From positions 1 to 47,887 of the forward strand of contig UBJO01000007.1 in the NCBI GenBank assembly GCA_900465665.1: a stretch of 47,887 nucleotides of DNA, read 5' to 3'. Both the position numbers and the translations under genes were made by a program. Below are positions 1 through 7,206 of this stretch, piece after piece. The DNA is from Hyphomicrobiales bacterium. Its GTDB lineage: Bacteria > Pseudomonadota > Alphaproteobacteria > Rhizobiales > Rhizobiaceae. The notes under the pieces were generated by a model. It worked only from the letters and a program-made list of their open reading frames with translations. It did not search any database and was not told the DNA's origin. Position 1 is the stretch's first letter; the number at the start of each line of letters is the position of its first letter.

Positions 1-322
1 GGCTGGTAGGATTGTTGCACAATCAGGCGCGCTTGCGTGCAATATGCGTAAAGATAACAATTGGCTGGCCACTCGCTCCTGCTACTAATCCACTTTCCTG
101 GAAGGTTTTCAGCCCATCTCGGCACCAAGTAGGATAGAAGACAGCTCACACGACAACAGCTAGCTTTTTGTCGATCATCAAGGCCTGAGCCCTGGGGCTT
201 GACATAGAGTCACTTGAGAGAACATTATGAGAACATTCCGCTGCTGTTTAGTCGTGGGTTGAGTGGCAACCATGCATTGAAAGTTAGCTGAATGTTTGCA
301 ATTTCGCGTTAGGTGTCTCCCC
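1..322. other. Non-coding stretch at the window edge
   Basis: No ORF with credible coding character and no tRNA- or rRNA-like fold was seen in this stretch. It is AT-richer than most of the window. The only structured items are a promoter-like pair of hexamers (annotated separately) and a short direct repeat, agaacatt, at about 219-237. The upstream gene context lies outside the window. Confidence 0.5.
199..228 (+). promoter_or_regulatory. Candidate sigma-70 promoter of the orphan gene
   Basis: A perfect TTGACA at 199-204 is followed after 18 bp by CATTAT at 223-228, which matches TATAAT at four of six positions. Transcription would start near 235, giving a leader of roughly 90 nt before the ATG at 323. 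This is inferred from sequence only. Confidence 0.4.
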
Positions 323-1237
323 ATGTCCAATGGAATTCATTTTCTTGTGGGAGACGGTTTCGTGGAGCCTGACAGCGATATCGAGATTAAGATAGACTTT
401 ATAGAAGATGGTTCTTCGGCGCGAGTGTTCGAGATCGCCGCTGAGCTCGTTCGAGCTTTCGAAGATCTCGATAGTGTTCTAATCACATCTGTTGACTCTT
501 CCATGGCAACAAGCCTGGTTCTCGAAGACGTCCAGAAGTCAAGCCTCAAGATCTTCCTGAGAAACGTTCTCAAACAGGCGGACGACGATGCGCTAAAGAC
601 GCTCGATTGGAAGCCTCTCGTTGGTCAGTACCTCGTAAAAGCCAAGTACGTTGCGCTCAAGTGGCTGGATAAGGATGTCGCAGATGGCCAGCCGGCCGGT
701 ATTGAGGACCTAACGGAACATATCCGCGAGTTAGCGTCTAAGACAGATGTCCGGCACCTCCCAGATTACCCTTCGCTAAATCCGTCTCGGTTGGCTCAAA
801 GCCTTGATGAGGTTCAACGTACCAAGGCGAAATTCAAGGAGGGCGAGGCTCTCACGATCACGCTCGATAGTACGGACTATAAGGTCAATCTTGAGCGCAC
901 ATGGCTACCTTCAGAACATCTGCAGGACGTCGACGCTGATCGCGAGCTTTCAAACATCGTCGACATGGTTCTAGTGATCCGGAAACCCGACTTGTTGGGA
1001 AAAAGCCAATGGCAATTTAAGCACGGGAAGCGTGCTTTTAGCGCACCGATCTCAGACAAGGAGTGGCTCGATGAATTCCATAAGGGAAACCATCCGCTCA
1101 GCCCTCATGATGCTTTACGAGTTCGTGTCAAGCATACCGCGAAATACGATGAGAAAGGCAATTTGAGCGAGCAGACTGAAGAAATAGTCAAAGTCTTGGA
1201 AGTAATTAAGCACCAAGACCCGCCCACATTAATCTAA
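323..1237 (+). CDS. Hypothetical protein, low-GC orphan
   Basis: I do not recognise this 304-residue protein. It is acidic and soluble-looking, with no signal peptide, membrane segment or obvious catalytic motif. The N-terminal third is rich in Asp/Glu; the C-terminal part (from about residue 160) looks like a mixed alpha/beta region with the short motif GKSQWQFKHGKR. The frame stays open from a TTG at 296, but the ATG at 323 is the more ordinary start; neither has a strong ribosome-binding site. Codon use and base composition are clearly less GC-biased than purD next door, which suggests acquisition by transfer. It stands alone, with its own promoter-like sequence and no partner gene inside the window. 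It could be a remnant of an island whose other part lies upstream. Confidence 0.7.
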   Translation: MSNGIHFLVGDGFVEPDSDIEIKIDFIEDGSSARVFEIAAELVRAFEDLDSVLITSVDSSMATSLVLEDVQKSSLKIFLRNVLKQADDDALKTLDWKPLVGQYLVKAKYVALKWLDKDVADGQPAGIEDLTEHIRELASKTDVRHLPDYPSLNPSRLAQSLDEVQRTKAKFKEGEALTITLDSTDYKVNLERTWLPSEHLQDVDADRELSNIVDMVLVIRKPDLLGKSQWQFKHGKRAFSAPISDKEWLDEFHKGNHPLSPHDALRVRVKHTAKYDEKGNLSEQTEEIVKVLEVIKHQDPPTLI

Positions 1238-1311
1238 CGACGACGAAGAATGGGCGAATGGCGATCCTATCGCCAAGAATCATGACACCCCGTTCTGGCC
1301 GAGCATTCCCG

Positions 1312-1339
1312 CTTGACCTTTCCGCTCCAGCCCCTTAAC
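1312..1339 (+). promoter_or_regulatory. Candidate promoter of purD
   Basis: CTTGAC at 1312-1317 matches the alphaproteobacterial -35 element and is followed after 16 bp by CTTAAC at 1334-1339, a weak -10. It would give a short leader before the purD start at 1369. Confidence 0.35.
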
Positions 1340-1368
1340 CGCCACTCACACACTGGAAAGGGACGGGC

Positions 1369-2640
1369 ATGAAGGTTCTGTTGATCGGATCGGGCGGACG
1401 CGAGCACGCATTGGCCTGGAAGCTGGCGCAATCGCCCGAACTCACCAAGCTCTACGCCGCCCCCGGCAATCCAGGGATCGCCGAGCACGCGACCCTCGTC
1501 CCCTTCAACACCGAGGATAACGACGCCGTCGTATCCTTCTGCAAGGACAACGCGATCGATTTCGTCGTCGTCGGCCCAGAAGCGCCGCTGGTTGCAGGCG
1601 TTGCCGATCGCTTGCGCGCCGAAGGCTTCGCCGTCTTCGGTCCGTCTGCCGCCGCAGCCCAGCTCGAGGGTTCCAAGGGTTTCACCAAGGATATCTGCGC
1701 CCGCTACGATATCCCGACCGGCGCCTATCAGCGTTTCAACAACGCCCCCAAGGCCAAGGCCTATATCCGCGAGCAAGGCGCCCCGATCGTCGTCAAGGCC
1801 GATGGTCTTGCCGCAGGCAAGGGCGTGACTGTCGCCATGACCGTCGATGAAGCGCTTGCCGCCGTCGACGATTGCTTCGAAGGCGCGTTCGGCGCCGCCG
1901 GTGCCGAAGTCGTGGTCGAGGCCTATCTCGATGGCGAAGAGGCAAGCTTCTTCTGCTTGAGCGATGGCAAGCACGCGCTGGCGCTCGCAACCGCCCAGGA
2001 TCACAAGCGGGTGGGCGAGGGCGATACCGGCCCGAACACCGGCGGCATGGGCGCCTATTCTCCGGCTCCCGTCATGACGCCTGAGATGGTCGAGCGCACG
2101 ATGAAGGAGATCATCGAGCCCACCATGCGCGGCATGGCCGAGAGCGGCTATCCCTTCTCCGGCGTCTTCTTCGCTGGCCTGATGATCACCAAGAAGGGTC
2201 CAGAGCTGATCGAATACAACGTCCGCTTCGGCGATCCGGAATGCCAGGTGCTGATGATGCGCCTGAAGAGCGACCTCCTGCCGATCCTTTACGCGACCGC
2301 CACCGGCACGCTGGACAAGGTGACCGCCGAATGGAGCGACGATCCGGCACTGACCGTCGTCATGGCCTCCAAGGGCTATCCCGGCAGCTACGACAAGAAC
2401 ACGCCGATCAAATCCATCCCCGGAGCGGGCGAGGGCGCGAAGGTGTTTCATGCCGGCACAGCGCTGAAGGATGGCGCGCTGGTCGCCACCGGCGGCCGCG
2501 TTCTGAACGTCACCGCATCTGGAAAGACCGTCGGCGAGGCTCAGGCCCGCGCCTATGCGCTGCTGGACAAGGTGGAGTGGGACAACGGTTTCTGCCGCCG
2601 CGACATCGGCTGGCAGGCGATCAAGCGCGAAAGAGCGTGA
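1369..2640 (+). CDS. purD: Phosphoribosylamine--glycine ligase
   Basis: This enzyme (GAR synthetase) joins glycine to 5-phosphoribosylamine using ATP, the second step of de novo purine synthesis in the cytoplasm. The 423 residues are the normal length for a monofunctional bacterial PurD. The N-terminal domain begins with [19 protein letters not shown], the family signature. The ATP-grasp domain spans roughly residues 100-290, with the glycine-rich [12 protein letters not shown] segment and the metal-binding [14 protein letters not shown] stretch (here [12 protein letters not shown]). The C-terminal domain follows. A ribosome-binding site (GGAAAGGGA) precedes the ATG. It is monocistronic here: the gene before it is unrelated and lower in GC, and a hairpin follows its stop codon. 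Confidence 0.97.
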   Translation: MKVLLIGSGGREHALAWKLAQSPELTKLYAAPGNPGIAEHATLVPFNTEDNDAVVSFCKDNAIDFVVVGPEAPLVAGVADRLRAEGFAVFGPSAAAAQLEGSKGFTKDICARYDIPTGAYQRFNNAPKAKAYIREQGAPIVVKADGLAAGKGVTVAMTVDEALAAVDDCFEGAFGAAGAEVVVEAYLDGEEASFFCLSDGKHALALATAQDHKRVGEGDTGPNTGGMGAYSPAPVMTPEMVERTMKEIIEPTMRGMAESGYPFSGVFFAGLMITKKGPELIEYNVRFGDPECQVLMMRLKSDLLPILYATATGTLDKVTAEWSDDPALTVVMASKGYPGSYDKNTPIKSIPGAGEGAKVFHAGTALKDGALVATGGRVLNVTASGKTVGEAQARAYALLDKVEWDNGFCRRDIGWQAIKRERA

Positions 2641-2678
2641 TCCGATATCGAAATCGGATCAGTTCTCTAAATTTTTAC
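2638..2678 (+). terminator. Possible terminator after purD
   Basis: A 9-bp perfect stem (2638-2646 with 2653-2661, loop of 6) overlaps the purD stop codon. It is followed by an AT-rich stretch with five T residues, a little far from the stem for a classical terminator. Confidence 0.4.
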
Positions 2679-2746
2679 CCTTTCCCCTGACGGGATGGAA
2701 ATAAAGCCGCGTTAAACCTGTGTTCAAGGTAAGACGGAGTGTTTCC

Positions 2747-3220
2747 ATGCGTCAGGTTTCTGCGGTTGTTTTGGGTGTCGTTGCTGCGTTGATGGCGGGT
2801 TCCGCCATGGCGTCGTCGATCGACGTGGTCGGCGCCAATGCGGCATCGAGCGACAGCAGCATCCTCAAGATGACCTGCACCACATGCCCGCCGCTTCAGG
2901 TCGTGGAAGCCAAGAAGGAATATATCGTCCCGACGCTCGCGGATGGCACGCTCGAGCACTCGCAGATCCGCGACGTCGATGGCGAAAAGAAGCTGTTTCG
3001 CACCGAAGGCTGGATGGGCGGTTCCCCCGTCGTGTTCGTGACCAAGGCGCCGGCTCCGGTCGCAGTTGCCGCCGCACCCGCCGCCGCCGACGGTGTCGAT
3101 ACGGCGACGACGTCGGCCGTGATCGGCGCCGATACCAAGCCCGTCGTTGCAGGCGCCGCAGGCCAGCCGGCGGAACAAACACGCCCGCTCGACGTTTCCA
3201 ATTTCAAGCTTAGGCCTTGA
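2747..3220 (+). CDS. Exported protein with CxxC motif, HPE1-like?
   Basis: A 157-residue protein with a clear signal peptide (MRQVSAVVLGVVAALMAGSAMA, cleavage after MA-S), so probably periplasmic or secreted. The mature part begins with a conserved-looking block containing MTCTTCPPLQ and a later WMGGSPVVFV segment, followed by an Ala/Pro-rich low-complexity linker and a short tail ending NFKLRP. The frame is open upstream from a GTG at 2720, but the ATG at 2747 has an SD (ACGGAG) and starts the signal peptide directly. The Cys-x-x-Cys block with nearby prolines resembles the rhizobial proteins annotated as plant virulence effector HPE1-like; that name is from memory and implies no proven effector role. 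It is a single gene closed by a strong terminator. Confidence 0.8.
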   Translation: MRQVSAVVLGVVAALMAGSAMASSIDVVGANAASSDSSILKMTCTTCPPLQVVEAKKEYIVPTLADGTLEHSQIRDVDGEKKLFRTEGWMGGSPVVFVTKAPAPVAVAAAPAAADGVDTATTSAVIGADTKPVVAGAAGQPAEQTRPLDVSNFKLRP

Positions 3221-3535
3221 TTTAAAGTTCCCTGCCCCTCCCGTCCAAAGTTTTGGTCATCTGGGGTTCCACCTCAAAAGGGTGGTGAAATGCGCTCCTG
3301 AAGAGAAGCAGGGGCGCATTTTCTATTTTCGACTTGCCTCTGCGTGCTCCGAGTTCGCGGCCGATAGATCATCTAGTGCTTGGTTAAACATTTCTTATAA
3401 AAAACAGGCCATTTCTAGCCGCGACCGGTAGCCGCATGAGTTTTCGCAGCAGTACCAGCGAAGGGCCATTCGCTCTCGCATACGCGGTAGGATACCGCGC
3501 CGGATGATCTCACCCGAGCTCTGTTGCGAGGCCAA
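3221..3535. other. Intergenic region before the first chemoreceptor
   Basis: Apart from the terminator at 3288-3330 no gene is supported. The rest is the upstream region of the chemoreceptor. No confident promoter hexamers were found. Confidence 0.5.
3288..3330 (+). terminator. Rho-independent terminator
   Basis: A 13-bp stem with one G-T wobble (3288-3300 with 3309-3321, loop of 8) is followed by TTCTATTTT. It is one of the best terminators in the window and ends the exported-protein transcript. Confidence 0.85.
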
Positions 3536-5356
3536 ATGAAGAATCTCAGAATTTCCAGGCAGTTGTTTCTGCTCGTCGCCGGCTTGATGGTAGCCTTTTG
3601 CGTCGCGTCCTACCTGCAGATCCGCTCTTCGATCGATGCGATCTATCACGAGCGCAACGAGATGCTGCGCACGCAGGTGGAATCCGGCCTGTCCATCATG
3701 CAGCAATATTACGACCGCGAGAAATCCGGCGAACTGACGCGCGAACAGGCGCAGGCGCTGGCCTACAAGCAGCTCTCTGCGATCCGCTATGAGCCCAACG
3801 GCTATTTCATCGGCTACGACTATGACGTGGTCATGCGCATCACTTATGATACGCCGAAGCTCGGCAAGAGCAGCAAGGGCTCGCCCGACAGCCGCGGCAA
3901 GCCTTACCGCGACGAGATCGTCAAGGTCGGCCGCGCCGGCGGCGGTATCGTGGATTTCTACGGCCCGAAGCCCGGCCAGCCGGCCGATGCGCAGTTCCGC
4001 AAGGCTGTCTACACCCGGGCGTTCGAACCCTGGCAGGTGGTGGTCGCGACCGGCGTCTATCTTGACGACCTCGACGCGCAGGTTCGCTCCGACGTGCTGA
4101 AGGCGCTGTCAGGCGGCCTCGTTGTGCTGCTTCTGGGTGCTGCCGCCGCCTTCTACGTGGTTCGCAGCATTTCCGGCCCGCTGACCCGCATCCACACCGC
4201 CCTTCAGGCTGTCGCCGAAGAGAATGTCACGATCGCCATTCCCCACACCGACATGAACAACGAAGTGGGCATGATGGCCAAGGCCACGAAGGCGCTGCAG
4301 GAAAAGGTCCGCGAGCGCCACGCCATGTCCGAGCGCGAAGCCGCCCAGCAGATGGCGCTGGACGACGAGCGCGAGAACAACCAGCGCATGCAGCGTGACG
4401 AAACCGCGGTGCAGGCCCATGTGGTCTCCACCATCGGCCAGGCGCTGGAGCAGATCGCCCGTGGCGATCTTACGGTCCGCTGCGCCGATCTCGGCCAGAA
4501 ATACGCCACCCTGCGCGACAACTTCAACGATGCGCTCGGCCATCTCGAGGCTGCCATGTCCAAGGTCTCGGTCAAGGGCGGCGATATCGCCGTCAGCAAG
4601 GAAGAGATCCGCCGCGCATCCAACGAGCTGTCGCAGCGCACCGAGCGCCAGGCCGCAAGCCTGGAAGAAACCTCGGCCGCCCTTGATGAACTCAGCGTCG
4701 CCGTGCGCCAGACCGCCGAAGGCGCGCATGAAGCAAGCAAGCGTGTCCAATCGGTGAGCTCCGAGGCCAATCGCAGCGACGCCGTGGTCACCCAGGCCAT
4801 CGAGGCGATGGGCGGCATCGAGAAGTCTTCCGAGGAAATCGGCAAGATCATCGGCGTCATCGACGACATCGCCTTCCAGACCAACCTGCTCGCCTTGAAT
4901 GCTGGCGTCGAAGCCGCCCGCGCCGGCGAAAGCGGCAAGGGCTTCGCCGTCGTCGCCCAGGAAGTCCGCGAACTGGCTCAGCGCTCGGCCGCTGCCGCCA
5001 AGGAAATCAAGGATCAGATCGCCCGTTCCTCGGGGCAGGTCGAACAGGGCGTTCGCTTCGTCGGCGAGGCCGGCGAGGCGCTGAAGCGCATCTCCGACCA
5101 GATCAAGGCCGCCAACGACATCGTCTCGAAGATCGCCCACAGCGCCTCCGAGCAGGACACGACGCTGCGCTCGATCACTTCCTCGATCAACCAGCTCGAC
5201 GCCGCCACCCAACAAAACGCCGCCATGGCGGAAGAGACGACGGCCTCGGCGGAATCGCTCGCCAGCGACACCGACGAGCTTCTCAACCTAATCCGCGGCT
5301 TCCGCGTCGGCACCCAGGCGGAGTACGGGGCAGCGCAGACACGCCGCGCGGCGTAA
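3536..5356 (+). CDS. Methyl-accepting chemotaxis protein, Cache sensor
   Basis: A 606-residue transmembrane chemoreceptor. An N-terminal membrane segment (about residues 8-27) is followed by a periplasmic single-Cache-type domain of about 160 residues, recognisable from [19 protein letters not shown] and a later [16 protein letters not shown] second membrane segment lies near residues 195-215, then a HAMP domain, a long linker with a second HAMP-like stretch, and the cytoplasmic signalling domain with the invariant hairpin tip ([15 protein letters not shown]) that binds CheA and CheW. Cache domains of this type usually bind small organic ligands such as carboxylates; the ligand here is unknown. 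The ATG at 3536 is preceded by GCGAGG and is preferred over an in-frame TTG at 3524. The C-terminus (QTRRAA) has no CheR-docking pentapeptide. Confidence 0.95.
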   Translation: MKNLRISRQLFLLVAGLMVAFCVASYLQIRSSIDAIYHERNEMLRTQVESGLSIMQQYYDREKSGELTREQAQALAYKQLSAIRYEPNGYFIGYDYDVVMRITYDTPKLGKSSKGSPDSRGKPYRDEIVKVGRAGGGIVDFYGPKPGQPADAQFRKAVYTRAFEPWQVVVATGVYLDDLDAQVRSDVLKALSGGLVVLLLGAAAAFYVVRSISGPLTRIHTALQAVAEENVTIAIPHTDMNNEVGMMAKATKALQEKVRERHAMSEREAAQQMALDDERENNQRMQRDETAVQAHVVSTIGQALEQIARGDLTVRCADLGQKYATLRDNFNDALGHLEAAMSKVSVKGGDIAVSKEEIRRASNELSQRTERQAASLEETSAALDELSVAVRQTAEGAHEASKRVQSVSSEANRSDAVVTQAIEAMGGIEKSSEEIGKIIGVIDDIAFQTNLLALNAGVEAARAGESGKGFAVVAQEVRELAQRSAAAAKEIKDQIARSSGQVEQGVRFVGEAGEALKRISDQIKAANDIVSKIAHSASEQDTTLRSITSSINQLDAATQQNAAMAEETTASAESLASDTDELLNLIRGFRVGTQAEYGAAQTRRAA

Positions 5357-5387
5357 GGCTTGCCGCAAGTGCGATAGGATGATGGCG

Positions 5388-5422
5388 GCCGCCGGAGCGA
5401 TCCGGCGGCTGTTTTTGTTTTT
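5388..5422 (+). terminator. Rho-independent terminator
   Basis: A perfect 9-bp GC stem (5388-5396 with 5401-5409, loop GCGA) is followed by TGTTTTTGTTTTT. It ends the chemoreceptor transcript. Confidence 0.9.
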
Positions 5423-5484
5423 GGGGTGTCGGTGGTGCGGCCTGGTGTGAGAGCCATGCACGTTGCATTCCTGGAGACGTGCTT

Positions 5485-5600
5485 AGATCCTCGGCACGAG
5501 GCCGAGGATGACGTCGAGAATTGCGAAGCCTTTTGTTTTCAATGGCTTGTCAACGGAACCCCACCCTCCGACGTCATGCTCGGCCTCGTGCCGAGCATCT
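5485..5600. repeat. Rhizobial palindromic intergenic repeat
   Basis: Two 32-bp arms (5485-5516 and 5569-5600) are inverted copies differing at only two positions. Each arm is itself a small palindrome around GGCACGAGGCC. The 52-bp spacer is unrelated to either arm. The arms resemble the GACGTCAT...CTCGG elements scattered through rhizobial intergenic regions (RIME-like mosaic elements). No transposase is associated. Confidence 0.75.
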
Positions 5601-5686
5601 GCTGCCGTATCGGTTGGCTCGACGTGAGTGGACCTTGCAGAGAACAGACACCCCAGTAACCAAACCGCCATCAGCCGTTTGCCTTC

Positions 5687-5950
5687 CTACTGTCCAGTCG
5701 CCGTCTTCGCAGCGACCAATTCGTCGCCGACATCGGGTTCGCTATCAGGAACACTGTCGAGGATCGCGAGCGCCGCACTCACATCGCCCCGTTCCGCGCG
5801 CTTCTTCAAGCTCATGATCGCCCGCCGGTGGCCGATGCCGTCGGCGATGAAGGCGGAAAGCAGCTGGTTCAGCGATACATTGTCCTCCGCCGCCGCGCGC
5901 TTGGCTTCTTCCATCACATGATCGGCTATTCTGAGAGGATAGGTGCTCAT
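5687..5950 (-). CDS. Small antitoxin-like (RHH/HicB-like) protein
   Basis: An 87-residue protein starting MSTYPLRIADHVMEEAKRAA, which resembles ribbon-helix-helix or HicB-type DNA-binding antitoxins: a short beta strand, then two helices (about residues 8-35) with NVSLNQLLSAFIADGIG. The C-terminal half is acidic and probably flexible, as in antitoxins. The start at 5950 has an SD-like GGAGACAAGAG; the frame stays open further upstream into the preceding gene, which I reject. It lies 37 bp downstream of the HigA-type antitoxin and reads in the same direction, so it is probably the third gene of that operon. No toxin gene follows it, so it could be an orphan antitoxin or an accessory regulator. 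Confidence 0.75.
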   Translation of the reverse strand: MSTYPLRIADHVMEEAKRAAAEDNVSLNQLLSAFIADGIGHRRAIMSLKKRAERGDVSAALAILDSVPDSEPDVGDELVAAKTATGQ

Positions 5951-5987
5951 CTCTCTTGTCTCCTTTGCAGACGGACCCGTTCGGGCC

Positions 5988-6302
5988 TCAGGCGGCGGCA
6001 ACAGCCAGATGCACGCCGGTCTCCTCCTGAAGCCGGCTGATCACGCCGAACAGATTGTCCGCGCGCGGATTGCCTTTCGGCCCGAACATCCGCATCAGGC
6101 TCTTCGCCGGTGTGTCGGTGAGTTCGCCAAGCTTCTCGAAGCCGATCGTGGCATTGATGAAATCGCGAAGCACGGCTTTGCCGGTCTCGACATTGCCGGA
6201 AAGAAGCAGCTCCACGGCATCCGTCAGCAATGCCGCCCGGAATGCCGCATCGTCGGTTGCGCGGGCTTTGATGGTTTCCTTGAAATCGCGCGTCAGAGGC
6301 AT
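5988..6302 (-). CDS. HigA-type addiction module antidote protein
   Basis: A 104-residue protein of the family annotated as putative addiction module antidote protein. It begins MPLTRDFKETIKARATDDAAF, and carries a helix-turn-helix at about residues 50-85 (FEKLGELTDTPAKSLMRMF followed by GNPRADNLFGVI). In this family the protein binds and neutralises the RelE-like toxin encoded just upstream and represses the operon. It starts 1 bp after the toxin stop codon, so the two are translationally coupled. Here the toxin precedes the antitoxin, the usual order in HigBA-type modules. Confidence 0.88.
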   Translation of the reverse strand: MPLTRDFKETIKARATDDAAFRAALLTDAVELLLSGNVETGKAVLRDFINATIGFEKLGELTDTPAKSLMRMFGPKGNPRADNLFGVISRLQEETGVHLAVAAA

Positions 6303-6303
6303 C

Positions 6304-6624
6304 TCAACGGCCCTTTCTTTGCTTGTAATCGACCCAACGCGAAAGCGCCGTGGCGATGTCGGATTGCTGCCGTTTCTTCGTCCCGCCGGCCAGAAGGATG
6401 ATCAACCGATCGCCATCGCGCCCGAAATAGATGCGATAGCCCGGCCCATAATCGATCCTGTATTCCAGCAGCCCGGATCCCACACCCTTCACGTTGGAAA
6501 GGTTGCCGGCCTGCATGCGCGTCAAGGCAATGGCGACCTTCGACGCAGCGCGCGCTTCAATGCCGGCAAACCACAGCGCGAAGGGGCTTGACCCATCCTC
6601 ATTCAGATATTCGAGGATTTTCAT
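6304..6624 (-). CDS. RelE/HigB-type toxin
   Basis: A 106-residue toxin of the RelE/ParE superfamily, Gp49-like (HigB) branch. Typical sequence features are the N-terminal MKILEYLNEDGSSPFALWF, the central LEYRIDYGPGYRIYFGRDGD and the C-terminal GGTKKRQQSDIATAL, which supply the basic and aromatic residues of these ribosome-dependent mRNA interferases. Family knowledge predicts cleavage of translated mRNA when the antitoxin is lost; activity here is inferred. It is the first gene of the operon. No good SD precedes the ATG, and a palindrome at 6633-6650 lies immediately upstream, suggesting a very short leader under autoregulation. Confidence 0.88.
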   Translation of the reverse strand: MKILEYLNEDGSSPFALWFAGIEARAASKVAIALTRMQAGNLSNVKGVGSGLLEYRIDYGPGYRIYFGRDGDRLIILLAGGTKKRQQSDIATALSRWVDYKQRKGR

Positions 6625-6632
6625 GTCTTAAT

Positions 6633-6650
6633 GGTATCATATGTGTTACC
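6633..6650 (-). promoter_or_regulatory. Candidate operator of the HigBA-type operon
   Basis: An imperfect 18-bp palindrome with GGTA/TACC ends and a central CATATG lies 9 bp upstream of the toxin ATG. On the minus strand it contains TATGAT (6636-6641), a good -10 element. Overlap of -10 and operator fits repression by the antitoxin. Confidence 0.45.
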
Positions 6651-6765
6651 AAATTCAACCGCCCCAGCGCTTGCGCCCAGCCCCGCAACATGATCATGAA
6701 AACCCCAACGCCACCCGTCGCCATTTGAAAGCGCCCATCATGCAGACTACCGATCCCAGCGCGAC

Positions 6766-7206
6766 ATGACCACGCTTGCAGCCTATGCCGGCCTCTTCGC
6801 CATCTCGCTGATCGCGGCCACCATCCTGCCCGCACAGTCGGAAGCCGGGCTCGTTGCGCTCATTGTCTCCGGGCAATATTCCACGCTGCTGCTCGTTGTG
6901 GTCGCCAGCGTTGGCAATATCCTCGGTTCGCTGGTCAACTGGCTGCTCGGCATCGGCATCGAGCGCTTTCGCGACAGGCGGTGGTTTCCGGTGGGGGAGG
7001 TGGCGCTTAATCGGGCGCAGCGCTGGTATCGGCGGTATGGGAAATGGTCGCTGCTGGGGAGCTGGTTACCCATCGTCGGCGATCCCATCACCGTCGTTGC
7101 CGGCGTCATGCGCGAGCCGCTGCCGGTCTTTCTGCTTCTGGTGACGATCGCCAAGACCGCGCGCTACGCGGTCCTGGCGGTGATCACATTGGGCATCGTC
7201 GGCTGA
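6766..7206 (+). CDS. yqaA: YqaA family membrane protein (DedA-like)
   Basis: A 146-residue inner-membrane protein of the small YqaA branch of the DedA/VTT superfamily. Membrane segments are visible near residues 5-28, 38-62 and 118-145. The conserved core includes ILPAQSEAGL, the glycine-rich GNILGSLVNWLLG and GSWLPIVGDPITVVAG. DedA relatives are linked to lipid scrambling and membrane homeostasis; the substrate of YqaA is unknown. Its TGA stop directly abuts the stop codon of convergent glyS (no base between them), leaving no room for a separate terminator. Confidence 0.9.
   Translation: MTTLAAYAGLFAISLIAATILPAQSEAGLVALIVSGQYSTLLLVVVASVGNILGSLVNWLLGIGIERFRDRRWFPVGEVALNRAQRWYRRYGKWSLLGSWLPIVGDPITVVAGVMREPLPVFLLLVTIAKTARYAVLAVITLGIVG

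Larger units (their letters stand above)
5357..5686. other. Intergenic region with terminator and repeat
   Basis: No gene is supported in this stretch. It holds the chemoreceptor terminator and a palindromic intergenic repeat, both annotated separately. Short ORFs here run through the repeat and look spurious. Confidence 0.6.

Noticed and set aside
5426..5659. Small plus-strand ORF across the palindromic repeat
   Set aside because: Coding frame passes through both repeat arms and has no SD; the sequence is explained by the repeat.
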